Shown here one piece after another: positions 34,730 to 43,300 of a DNA stretch of 64,000 nt. Source of the stretch: Filimonas zeae (lineage in GTDB: Bacteria > Bacteroidota > Bacteroidia > Chitinophagales > Chitinophagaceae); the NCBI RefSeq assembly GCF_014641615.1, contig NZ_BMIB01000003.1, positions 558,001 through 622,000 on the forward strand, given 5' to 3'. The notes beneath the pieces were generated by a model. That model was not told the origin of the DNA. It made no database searches and saw only the letters and a program-made list of their open reading frames with translations. The position numbers and the translations under genes are program-made. Within the stretch, counting starts at the first letter, position 1; each line of letters opens with the position of its first letter.

Positions 34730-35461
34730 TTACACAATTTTTCTAATCTGCTGTTCATTCTTCTCAGTAATTGTTTGGGGGTTGTAAAGCATGATGCCGT
34801 CAGGATCGTTTATTACCTGCCAGCTTCCGGGCACTCCGTTTCTTATTTTTTCAAGCGTAACCTGCCAGCTGGCAAAGCCCAGGCCAGGTATCAGTTCATC
34901 TTTAGGAGTGGCCAGTGGTTTAATACGCCAGCGGGCAACGCTGGCGGTAGTTTCAGTAAGTTTAGGCTGATGCCTTAAGATAAAGCCGGTAACCCGGCTG
35001 GCCTCAACAGCCAGCTGCATTTTGCGGGATTGTACAAAGGACACTTCTTTTAAATCACTAACCACGGCGGCCAGCTTTTCGCATTTCAGGCATTCTTCGG
35101 TAGCCCACAGCACATCCCGCTGTGTTTGCACATCTACAAAAACAATACGCTCTGGCTGTATACCAAACACAGCCAGGCCGGGCGGAAAGGTTTGCCTGCG
35201 GCTACTGATCCACATACATGGCCCACCGTGCGCCATTAATGCCTGTAGTATGGTGTTGATAAACCCAATGGTAGCCGCAAAATCTTCCGGGTGATGGCTT
35301 ATAAACTCATGTACTGCGCCGGTAGGGAAGGTGTGTTGCGGAAAAGCCTGGTTAATGGCAGGGGGCAGTTGCACGGCAGAAAACTCACCACTCAGCTTGA
35401 TGCCCTGTAGCTGTAGTAGTTCTTTTTTGAGTTGCGCTATAATGTCTGCCTTTAGTGCCAT
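34730..35461 (-). CDS. imuA: ImuA-like protein
   Basis: 243 residues. The central part (FPTGAVHEFISHHPEDFAATIGFINTILQAL... GGPCMWISSRRQTFPPGLAVFGI) is the RecA/SulA-like core of ImuA. The Walker A lysine loop is not recognisable, as in many ImuA proteins. It is the first gene of the imuA-imuB-dnaE2 operon. An 8-bp-arm inverted repeat lies 27 bases before its start and may be the damage-response operator. Confidence 0.88.
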   Translation of the reverse strand: MALKADIIAQLKKELLQLQGIKLSGEFSAVQLPPAINQAFPQHTFPTGAVHEFISHHPEDFAATIGFINTILQALMAHGGPCMWISSRRQTFPPGLAVFGIQPERIVFVDVQTQRDVLWATEECLKCEKLAAVVSDLKEVSFVQSRKMQLAVEASRVTGFILRHQPKLTETTASVARWRIKPLATPKDELIPGLGFASWQVTLEKIRNGVPGSWQVINDPDGIMLYNPQTITEKNEQQIRKIV

Positions 35462-35487
35462 AACAAATTGGATCAGTTGAAAAACCG

Positions 35488-35510
35488 AAACGCAGCTTTT
35501 TACTGCGTTT
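35488..35510. promoter_or_regulatory. inverted repeat before the mutasome operon
   Basis: AAACGCAG (35488-35495) and CTGCGTTT (35503-35510) with a 7-base spacer, 27 bases upstream of the imuA start on the minus strand. Position and symmetry suit a LexA-like or other repressor operator, or a leader hairpin. Confidence 0.5.
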
Positions 35511-35782
35511 GCTGCCGTTTAATACCCCTTCCAATAGCATTTGGCAAAAAATGGCCTGGCCAGGACTGGCGATGCCATTGGTTAGGATATGGATTTATAA
35601 AACGGCAAAACAAACGTACTAAATAAATTAGCATGAACTGCCAAGTGTGGAGGCTTAAAATTTTCTACAGCTTTTTGTCAAGGTAATACATATTGATGAA
35701 GTATTGCATGTGCTCTTCAAACAATATCAGCGAAGAACTTTAATGAGAGAATTTTGGTAGATTTATAACTTATTACTCTGCA

Positions 35783-36571
35783 ATGCTTAATCAATTCAAT
35801 TCTAATTTTTCCATAGTCCCTACTAAAGAGGAAGAACAAGGCGCATTCGTTCAAAGGTGTGGTTATTTTATTCAACTGTTCAATAAGTTACCTGATTATG
35901 ATAAGTTATATGACTGGGTTTGTTTAGAACTCGGCCTGAATCCTAACGATGTTCGTGACCAAAACAGATCCATTTTTTATCCTGTAAAGACTTATCTGAA
36001 CGATCTTTTGCCAAAGGACTTTCTAAATACACTAAAGATTCTAACCTTATTAAGGCACTATTATAGTAAAGATGTAGAGATGTTGGGAATTTTTGATAAG
36101 AAGATAACAGAAATTATGGGAAAGGCATCAGTAAGCCTTGGAATTCATTACAAATCAGGAGCATTTTTTCCTGAGGGAGAAAAATTACTTGATATTGAAC
36201 TCGTAGAATTTTCCATGACATCATTAAGTAGGTATCCCAATGAGGAAAAGGATTTGCGATTAGCTTTAGAATGCTATCAAAAACAAATTAAAAATGGTGT
36301 AATAGAAAATTGTTACCGATGTATTGAAGGTTTAGTAAGGGGGCTTTTAAAAAACAATTCTACTCTTATTGATAATAAGCCGACTCTGATGAGGTCAATT
36401 GGCCTTTCAGATCACTGGCGCAAAATATTAGCCGCATATATAGAATATGGGAATGAATATGGTCGTCATGCGAGCGAAAATAGGCATCAGTTTATTGATG
36501 CGGAAGTTGAAGCATATCTTTATACAACTTGTCTTTTAATTAGGTTACTTGTTAAGTTTAAAGCTCCCTAA
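35783..36571 (+). CDS. Abi-C/HEPN-like abortive-infection-type protein
   Basis: 262 residues. The second half follows the pattern of proteins with an Abi_C-like C-terminal domain: ASVSLGIHYKSGAFFPEGEKLLD, a YPN-containing helix, CYRCIEGLVRGLL, then IEYGNEYGRHASENRHQFIDAEVEAYLYTTCLLIRLLV. The R-H/H cluster at 228-235 is placed like the R-x4-6-H of HEPN RNases, though the exact motif is atypical. The region is visibly more AT-rich than its neighbours. Eight bases separate it from the nuclease-like gene, so the pair is an operon. Anti-phage function is an inference from family and context. Confidence 0.6.
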   Translation: MLNQFNSNFSIVPTKEEEQGAFVQRCGYFIQLFNKLPDYDKLYDWVCLELGLNPNDVRDQNRSIFYPVKTYLNDLLPKDFLNTLKILTLLRHYYSKDVEMLGIFDKKITEIMGKASVSLGIHYKSGAFFPEGEKLLDIELVEFSMTSLSRYPNEEKDLRLALECYQKQIKNGVIENCYRCIEGLVRGLLKNNSTLIDNKPTLMRSIGLSDHWRKILAAYIEYGNEYGRHASENRHQFIDAEVEAYLYTTCLLIRLLVKFKAP

Positions 36572-36579
36572 ATTGTCTT

Positions 36580-37965
36580 ATGGTTTCATTGAATTTAAAA
36601 GACGTATTTTTTGAGTCGTTAAACTATCCAGCTTTTGCAAGAGCTGATTTTTTTCTAATTAAGCAGAGGGGAAGTGGATGGTCGCCTGCTGTTTATTTTA
36701 AGGCTTTGCTGATACAGTATCAAGACTATAATCATATTTTCCTTTCTAAACTTAATGGTGAAAAAAGGGGGAATGTGAACATTGAAAAGCAGAATTTTAG
36801 TATTCAAGTTAATGTGCCCAATCAGCCGGGGGATGAAATAGCTATTACAGAAAATTTATTGAGGGAACAATATCTGGCTATCCACACGGCAATAAGGCAT
36901 GTGCAGATTGCAACTGATAAGGACGTAATTGGTGAGGCAGAGGTTCTGGCGTGTGTGGAATATGGTTTGCTTTTTATTTTTAAACAATTTAAAGATATAG
37001 TGAAGAAAGTTCAGGCCTTGCCTGTTGATTCGAATTTTGAGTTAAAGACCTATCTGATTGCCCAAGATGGCCCTTTTATTAATTATCCGGCTTTTAAAAA
37101 GTCTTTGCTTCATTTGTTATTAAATGGTACGGAAAGGAAAATACTTAAAGAGGTACTTAAGAGATCGAAAGCGGCTGCTATTGAAATAGTAAGATTATGG
37201 AATGAAAAAATATTTGATTTTCAATTCGATAAAAGACTTACACGTTTAACCGGTAATGATTACTATAGGGTTGAGTTTAATAGAAAGACGCTTAGCTGTT
37301 CATGGTGGTCAGATCCGGATATCTTTAGTGTTAAATTACATGATTTTTTCGTTTTGCAGGACCTGGCTAATTATGCTGCGAGGGTAGCAAATTTGATTTC
37401 GGAAGACGTCTTTCAAAAAGAAGATGATAAGCAAGTTGTAAGAAAAGATTCATTTGTCAATGAGTTTGTTTTGGGGGTTCATAAATTGCTTTTGAATGGA
37501 ATGGATGAATTGCCAATAAAGAATTTAATTGCTAAACAACAAAAAGAGGCTGATTTCAGGAACTGGTTTGACACTTGGTTTTCTGCATTAAAGTGGTTTC
37601 CAGATAGGGAGGTGCTTAAAGAAAATGGATTTATTGATTTAAAGCTTCAAACTTCATTTGGAAGAATTGTTGTGGAATTTAAGGGGTGGTGGAATAGTGA
37701 TAAAAAGAATATTATTCAGCAAACAACGAAATATTTAACTGATTTTGAAGGTGAGGCTTACATTTTTATCATTAACCATACCAGACGGGATATTACTGAA
37801 CGATATAGAAAGCTTATCACCGATCAAGGAAATGGTTATATTGTAGGCTCATGGCAAGAATGCGTTTTTCAGGAAACTCCGTATTGCTATTATAAGAGTA
37901 TACATAAAAACGGATTTAAGGAGAAGATTTTTTATCATCTTATATTTCAGTATGGAATAAAGTGA
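36580..37965 (+). CDS. putative PD-(D/E)XK nuclease-domain protein
   Basis: 461 residues. Residues 1-330 match nothing I recognise. The C-terminal third has the core of a restriction-endonuclease fold: D353 in GFIDLKLQ, then VVEFKGW with E367-x-K369, a following helix with Gln (NIIQQTTKYL) and a hydrophobic strand (GEAYIFIINH). Spacing D-x13-E-x-K fits the PD-(D/E)XK superfamily. It is the second gene of an AT-rich two-gene operon with the Abi-C-like protein. The likely division of labour is sensing by one subunit and nucleic-acid cutting by the other, unproven. Confidence 0.6.
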   Translation: MVSLNLKDVFFESLNYPAFARADFFLIKQRGSGWSPAVYFKALLIQYQDYNHIFLSKLNGEKRGNVNIEKQNFSIQVNVPNQPGDEIAITENLLREQYLAIHTAIRHVQIATDKDVIGEAEVLACVEYGLLFIFKQFKDIVKKVQALPVDSNFELKTYLIAQDGPFINYPAFKKSLLHLLLNGTERKILKEVLKRSKAAAIEIVRLWNEKIFDFQFDKRLTRLTGNDYYRVEFNRKTLSCSWWSDPDIFSVKLHDFFVLQDLANYAARVANLISEDVFQKEDDKQVVRKDSFVNEFVLGVHKLLLNGMDELPIKNLIAKQQKEADFRNWFDTWFSALKWFPDREVLKENGFIDLKLQTSFGRIVVEFKGWWNSDKKNIIQQTTKYLTDFEGEAYIFIINHTRRDITERYRKLITDQGNGYIVGSWQECVFQETPYCYYKSIHKNGFKEKIFYHLIFQYGIK

Positions 37966-37969
37966 GTTT

Positions 37970-38182
37970 TTAATTCGCTTGCATCTCCACCAGCCTATAA
38001 GCCTCCACCAACTTACAAAATGCAAGCGTGGCATTTTTAATATGCGTATCCGTGGTGGTTTTATACTGCTCTACAGATACATTATTCACAAAGTGTTGTA
38101 GCACATCTTCCAGCTTCCTGTTGTACAATTCCATCATTACATAGCTTTCCGCTGTAGTAAAAATTTCAAACGTTATATTCAT
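37970..38182 (-). CDS. small hypothetical protein of the sigma operon
   Basis: 70 residues: MNITFEIFTTAESYVMMELYNRKLEDVLQHFVNNVS then a helical tail. Its N-terminal layout (NIT-x-I, YN, a LQ-FV step and a closing S) resembles that of the 120-residue protein encoded next to it, so the two may be distant paralogues. It starts 2 bases after that gene's stop and is last of the ECF-sigma operon. Function unknown. Confidence 0.6.
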   Translation of the reverse strand: MNITFEIFTTAESYVMMELYNRKLEDVLQHFVNNVSVEQYKTTTDTHIKNATLAFCKLVEAYRLVEMQAN

Positions 38183-38184
38183 TC

Positions 38185-38547
38185 CTATCTGCTTTTATTG
38201 ATTATCATTAGCTTTTTGCACCCGTCATTTATCAGTTGAATGTATTTTTCATCAGACCATTCTATTGTTTCTGTAACTGCCATAGCAATTATGTTCTGCA
38301 TCAAGCGGGCCATTACCTTGTTTTTCTTTTTATGGGTTGAAGGTATGGTTATGGTAGTCTCCAGAAAGTCTTTGAATACTTTTGTGGTTTGACCGATCAG
38401 TATCTTCTCATTGCCGTTCAATATGGTGCATACTGTAGATAACTGCGTTACAAAAAGCTGTAGCATTACATGCTCTGAAATATTGTAAAGTTCACAGTCT
38501 TTAATAAAGCTGTCAGGAATATCAATGGTAATATTTACGGTTTCCAT
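38185..38547 (-). CDS. small hypothetical protein of the sigma operon
   Basis: 120 residues: NITIDIPDSFIKDCELYNISEHVMLQLFVTQLS, then a basic linker (STHKKKNKVMARLMQN) and a short tail. No known domain. It begins 3 bases after the stop of the broken gene upstream and ends 2 bases before the next start, so translation of this block is coupled. Confidence 0.6.
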   Translation of the reverse strand: METVNITIDIPDSFIKDCELYNISEHVMLQLFVTQLSTVCTILNGNEKILIGQTTKVFKDFLETTITIPSTHKKKNKVMARLMQNIIAMAVTETIEWSDEKYIQLINDGCKKLMIINKSR

Positions 38548-38550
38548 AAT

Positions 38551-38823
38551 TTAATTACTATTATCTGGCTGTTGTTTTTGAATGAGTGGAGCAGTTTTTT
38601 GTGCGGTGATGTATAAAGAGGAAAGCATGTGTTTAAGCTGCTCATAAACGGAAAGCGAATCAGCTACTTCTTTTCCGTTTAAAACCTCACCACGGAAGTA
38701 TACAAAGGCCGAAAATCATTCCCATAGTTGATCCATTGCTTTTTCATGCTCGTTATCCAGAAAAAACAGCGTTACGTCATGATACAATTCCTCCAGTAGT
38801 TCTTCTTTAGTCTTTTCGCTCAT
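38551..38823 (-). pseudogene. small protein gene interrupted by an in-frame TGA
   Basis: Read from the ATG at 38823, codon 36 is TGA (38716-38718), after which the same frame continues for 54 sense codons to a TAA at 38551. Before the stop the peptide is a helix rich in Glu and Lys ending MDQLWE; after it, FSAFVYFRGEVLNGKEVADSLSVYEQLKH continues the helical style. The frame and gene borders fit the operon exactly (14 bases after the sigma stop, 3 before the next ATG). The simplest reading is a recent nonsense mutation; TGA readthrough or a sequencing error remain possible. Confidence 0.7.
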
Positions 38824-38837
38824 ACCTGTTGTTTTAA

Positions 38838-39398
38838 CTAATTATAATATTCCTTTAGAAGGGTTCTTATTTGCTTTAAGGCCATATAATGATAGGTGTA
38901 GCAGCTTTCGGGGGTAAGGCCTGTTAACGCGCCTATTTGCTGATAATCATGTTTATCATACTGGCGCAACCTGTATATGTTTTGCTGCCTGGGCGGCAGG
39001 GTATTGGTTGCCCGCTCAATCAATGCTTCCAGTTGCCTGGCGGCAATGGTTTCCTGCGTGCAGTTGCTGCCTTCTTCTTTGGTAAGTATAATCAGCTGTG
39101 TTTTTTGCTGAGGTATAAGCTTTTCTTTACGGTAAATATTTATTGCGTGTCGTTGCAGGCAGGTGGTTATAAATCCTTTTGGGTTTTCCACTTCGGGCAA
39201 TCTGTTTCTTTTCTCCCACATAAGTGCGTAAAAGCCCTGCGTAGCGTCTTTTGCTTTTTCGCGGCATCCGGTATGTTTAAACAGGCGCACTAACACCCAT
39301 TGCTGGGTTTGGCGGTAAAATTGTTCAAAGGCATGGCCGCTGCCGGCGGCTATTTCTAAAAACAGTCGTTTCAATACTGCATTATCCACTTCAATCAT
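38838..39398 (-). CDS. ECF-type RNA polymerase sigma factor
   Basis: 186 residues. Region 2: AFEQFYRQTQQWVLVRLFKHTGCREKAKDATQGFYALMWEKRNRLPEVENPKGFITTCLQRHAINIYRKE. Region 4: TLPPRQQNIYRLRQYDKHDYQQIGALTGLTPESCYTYHYMALKQIRTLLKEY. The spacing is that of Bacteroidota ECF sigma factors, but no FecR-like anti-sigma gene follows; instead three small genes do. These may be its regulators or targets. A 13-bp-arm inverted repeat lies about 100 bases upstream. Confidence 0.85.
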   Translation of the reverse strand: MIEVDNAVLKRLFLEIAAGSGHAFEQFYRQTQQWVLVRLFKHTGCREKAKDATQGFYALMWEKRNRLPEVENPKGFITTCLQRHAINIYRKEKLIPQQKTQLIILTKEEGSNCTQETIAARQLEALIERATNTLPPRQQNIYRLRQYDKHDYQQIGALTGLTPESCYTYHYMALKQIRTLLKEYYN

Positions 39399-39494
39399 AA
39401 TTAACTGTTTAACACCCGGCTGTTTATGGCCCGGTATACGGTTTAAATAATGGTTTGTGGATAATGGATATAATAGGGTACGGATTAAAACAGC

Positions 39495-39528
39495 TTGTAT
39501 TTTACAAGCTATAAATTGTAAAATACAA
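39495..39528. promoter_or_regulatory. 13-bp-arm inverted repeat before the sigma operon
   Basis: TTGTATTTTACAA (39495-39507) and its exact complement (39516-39528) with an 8-base spacer; a smaller palindrome AGCTTGTA-N3-TACAAGCT is nested at 39492-39510. It lies 97 bases before the sigma start and 210 before the XRE start, in their shared gap. Confidence 0.6.
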
Positions 39529-39639
39529 CTATGGCACCAGGCAGCATATGCCGTGTTTTACATATTTTAGTTAACAGATACGCTAACAGGCTGTAAATTA
39601 GCTTATCAGGCTTTGGTATTATACAAATGTTGTGTGTGG

Positions 39640-39710
39640 GTTACCAGGTGCAGGTTGTGCGTTACCAGGTATGGGTTGTATGTTACCAATGGTTTTATAG
39701 TACGTTACCA
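39640..39710. promoter_or_regulatory. four phased GTTACCA iterons
   Basis: GTTACCA starts at 39640, 39661, 39682 and 39704, spaced 21, 21 and 22 bases, that is two helical turns apart and all on the same strand. The first two also share AGGTRYRGGTTGT downstream. The last copy sits about 16 bases before the XRE -7 box, where bound protein would block or help polymerase. Confidence 0.7.
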
Positions 39711-39725
39711 ATAGTTAATAATCAA

Positions 39726-39733
39726 TATATTTG
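39726..39733 (+). promoter_or_regulatory. Bacteroidota -7 box of the XRE gene (TATATTTG)
   Basis: An exact TAnnTTTG match 6 bases before the ATG at 39739. A transcript start 5-7 bases downstream would leave that ATG at the very 5' end, so the next in-frame ATG (39754) may be the real start. Confidence 0.6.
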
Positions 39734-39738
39734 CCTCA

Positions 39739-40164
39739 ATGAGAACTTCTACTATGCCAGAAAAAACACATCAGGGAAGAGCCATCAAACGCCTTCGTGA
39801 AATATTGCATGTAAAGCAGGACAACATTGCCCTAGAGTTAAACATTAGCCAGCAAAGCGTGAGCGTGCTGGAAACCAGAGAAACCTTAGAGCCAGAGCAG
39901 CTGGAACGGATAGCAAAGGTTTTAGGGGTGCCGGTTGAGGTTATAAGAGATTTTAACGAAGAGGCTACCATTTATAATATTCAGAGCAATAATACCTATG
40001 AGGCGGAAGTAAATGGAGGTATCGCTACTGGTTGTACCTTCAATGCTCTGGACAAATGGCTGGAATCAATGGAAGAAGTGAAGCGGTTGAATGCAGCTTT
40101 ATTAAAGGAGAAGGACGAAAAGATAGCTTTGTTAGAAAGAGTGCTTGCTGAAAAATCAAAGTAG
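39739..40164 (+). CDS. XRE-family transcriptional regulator
   Basis: 141 residues (136 if the ATG at 39754 is used). The helix-turn-helix is RAIKRLREILHVKQDNIALELNISQQSVSVLETRETLEPEQLERIAKVLGVPVEVI, a Cro/C1-type domain. A middle segment (NEEATIYNIQSNNTYEAEVNGGI) and a C-terminal coiled-coil helix (LLKEKDEKIALLERVLAEK) follow, suggesting dimers or higher oligomers. Bound to the four phased GTTACCA sites just upstream it probably controls itself. It is encoded between the sigma operon and the STAND ATPase operon, either of which may be its target. Confidence 0.88.
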   Translation: MRTSTMPEKTHQGRAIKRLREILHVKQDNIALELNISQQSVSVLETRETLEPEQLERIAKVLGVPVEVIRDFNEEATIYNIQSNNTYEAEVNGGIATGCTFNALDKWLESMEEVKRLNAALLKEKDEKIALLERVLAEKSK

Positions 40165-40185
40165 TATCTAAACAGTAAGAAATAT

Positions 40186-40220
40186 AAAAAGCTGCCTCAT
40201 CAATAAATGGCAGCTTTTTT
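40186..40220. terminator. bidirectional rho-independent terminator
   Basis: Stem AAAAAGCTGCC (40186-40196) with GGCAGCTTTTT (40209-40219), 12-base loop, T-run following. It separates the XRE gene from the convergent STAND ATPase gene. Confidence 0.85.
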
Positions 40221-40318
40221 ATTTAAAAATTATGCTATTCTGTGGAGTGCTGTGTAAAGAGGCAATAAAGCTGAGGAGAAATTATATCAAGAAGTATAGC
40301 TTCTGGTATTCCTAAGCG

Positions 40319-43300
40319 TTATTGTTGTTCGTAGAGGAAATATTTCATTTTGCGATTATGCATCCTATCTGTGTCATAAGAATGCTGTTTTACTCGATAT
40401 AAAAGAGCGAGGTTATTGTCTAACATGTATTTGTCTAATAAATCCTTTCGCATATAATTGAACGTGTTATCAAAATGCTCTTCTTCTAAATCTATGGACT
40501 GATAACATGCTTTTAAGTCTGCATCTAAAATTTGGCAGGTAAGGGGATTGGCTTTCAGGAACAGCTGTTTGCCCATATCAACAGAGGGGAAATAATCACT
40601 TTGCCCGGGGAATATATCGCTCGGTGATTCCCATAAAAAATAAGCCACCACCGGAAGCGTTTCAAAATTGTAATGATAACGCAACTCTTGATCCACTATT
40701 TGACCAACTTGGTCAAAATCATAAATTCCAAGCATCGCTTCTTCTATTTCCACTATGTGTTGTACTACTTCTATCTCGCCATTAGGGATGCTGAAGTCGT
40801 AAGGTCTTGCGGTAGGCATTGTGTCGGCCCAGTATAATTCACCAAAATAAACATGTCGAAGGTTGTCCCTAATCTCCATGTCGTTGGTCCACTCAAATAC
40901 ACGTTCTTTAATAATGGCCTTTAAATAATGAGTATTGTCATTTTTTCGAATAAAAAATGCGTCAACCATTAAAGAGGATCGGACATTGTAGCTCTCATCT
41001 AATTTTTGCGAAATATCGCCATTCACCATTACATAGGTGTCTGCTTCTAGATTCTGAATGATCAGGGGCTGAATGGAGTCGATCACCACCTGATTATACC
41101 ACTCTTTATCAGTAGAATGTTGAGCCAGCAGATTTTCTTTGTACAGGCGCTTCCTAATTTTATAATTTGTCTTTGGTAAAGATATGTCATAGTCAATATC
41201 CGATAGCCTGGAGTACTGTAATCCTTCGTCTTTATGTCCGAATACACTCAGTTCACCGTTTTGAAGTAAATAGCCTGCATAGTCGAAAAAAGCTCGCCAG
41301 CAATATTTTTTTCCTAGTCGGTCTACTCGTCCTAATTCTTTATCCAGAGAGCTTCCATGATAGAAGTCTTCCAATAGTACACTGCGGCTACCCGCCTGTA
41401 TAGTATGCTCGAAGCCTAAATCGATAATCCTTGTATAAACCTGTACAATTCCTTCGCCTTGCCGTTCATGGTTATTAAAAAGGCGAGGAATGGTGTAGAT
41501 GCTAAAATCCATTTTAATTGGTTCGGGCAAATCAGAATAGCTTGAATGTTCATCAATAAATTCGCGAGTCCTTTCATTGGCAATGGGCCACTGCGAAGGC
41601 TCAGCAGTTTTATATTCTCTAATACGACCAGCAATCGTTGCTTCTGGCTCCCATACCTTTTTATGTATAGCCAGATCCAGCAGGTGTTTGATAGAGTCCG
41701 TTATAATATAATCGAATACTGCATTTTTCGAATCAGGGTCAAATTGCAGCATATAAAGACGTTGTGCAATCGATTTTAGGTGGTCATTTATAAAATTCGT
41801 ATCATTTTGTAGAATAAGTGCAACGCCATATATACACTGAGTAAGTGTCTGAGTGATGTAGCTATCTGCAAGGTTAAAATATTCTACAGTCAGGTCCGCC
41901 AACTTTGTAGGATATTGTTTCCCATATTCGAGCAAAAAAACAGCCGTTAGCTCGCGAAGTTTTCGGATGTTGGTGACGCTGATAAAAGCTACATGCCTCG
42001 CCCAAAGATGAATTCTTTCTTCACTCGCTTCCCCATTTCTGATAATCTCTATGCTATGCTCAACCATTTGATAGAAAGCATCTGCATTCTTGTAAATATG
42101 TAAGTTCCAAGTTAGATCAAGGTCCCAAGCCCTGAGCCTCATCAGCATGGAAGCGATATAGTTAAAATTAAACTGATTGCTTGTGTCCAGCCAATATCGT
42201 TTACTGGTAGACAGTATTTGCTCCATGATATCGAGATTAGCCCAGTGTTTCAGCAGATAACTAGGTAGGACGCCATCTACCGATTGATAACCATTATATA
42301 GGAACCACCAAGCCGAATGCACAATATCTTCATCATCAATAGCAGTAATGATATCGGGCTTTAAGGCGACCAGAAATTTGATGATATCAAGCCTAAGTTG
42401 ATGTGGATTACGGGATGAGCGAAGGAGGTTTTTCTGGAACAGCGGACTATTGATAAGGTCGTTGGCATTAGGATAGGTTTCAGTCAGCCAACTAGCTAAA
42501 AGATAACCGCCTACCTCCTGTTGTGTATGTCTGACAATCTCTTGAGATCGGCCTGAAGCATCCCTGATAAATATAAGATTCCCGTCGAGCATCGCGAAGG
42601 CTATGGAAATATGGGTTTGAATATTAGCTGTTTTATCAAAAGCTATAACGAACTCATCCAATTTTGCCAAACCTTGGGGCTCTGTCCAAAATAATTGTCC
42701 ACTATTATATAAGCCTTCACGAATAGGATTTTGTGTAGCTAGCTCTCTCTTTTGCTGTACCTCGTTGACTAATCGTGCCACATATTGTTTAAATACAGAT
42801 GCATAGGAGCTTGCATCAAGCATTATGTTATGAGATCTTAGCCTGTCTCCATTTGCCATTCTGCAAAATAGGTCTAAAAATAATGGCACTTGGAAAGGAG
42901 TCAGATCAGCCTCATTGAAATTTTGAGGGGAAATCCGGTAATGAGAAAAATATCGTAGACATGCATCTTTGATATCAGCTTCATTATCAAATCCCTGTAA
43001 CATAGATATATAAGGTTGCTCGTCGTGCCAAATTTGTTTAATATAGGACGTTCTTAGTGTGCATATAAAATACACGTTAGAAAACTGAGATATATCATTT
43101 ATGAATGACTGCAGGTTATAATGCCAAATTTTACTAAAACCAGTAGTAGACCTTGTTGTTTCATTTAAGGCATCGATGATGATAAAGCATCTCTTTTTTC
43201 TATTTTTTGAAAAAGTCTGCAGTTTTTCCAAAAACTCCCTTAAAGTGTATCCTGGTGGCACCTCTAACAACCGAAAAAATACGTTTTCCAAAACAGTGTT

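Noticed and set aside
35488..35510. rho-independent terminator
   Set aside because: The stem is followed by no T-run on either strand and lies in the imuA leader, where an operator is more likely.
38716..38718. selenocysteine at the in-frame TGA
   Set aside because: No SECIS-like hairpin was recognised after the codon and no selenoprotein family is known there; nonsense mutation is simpler.
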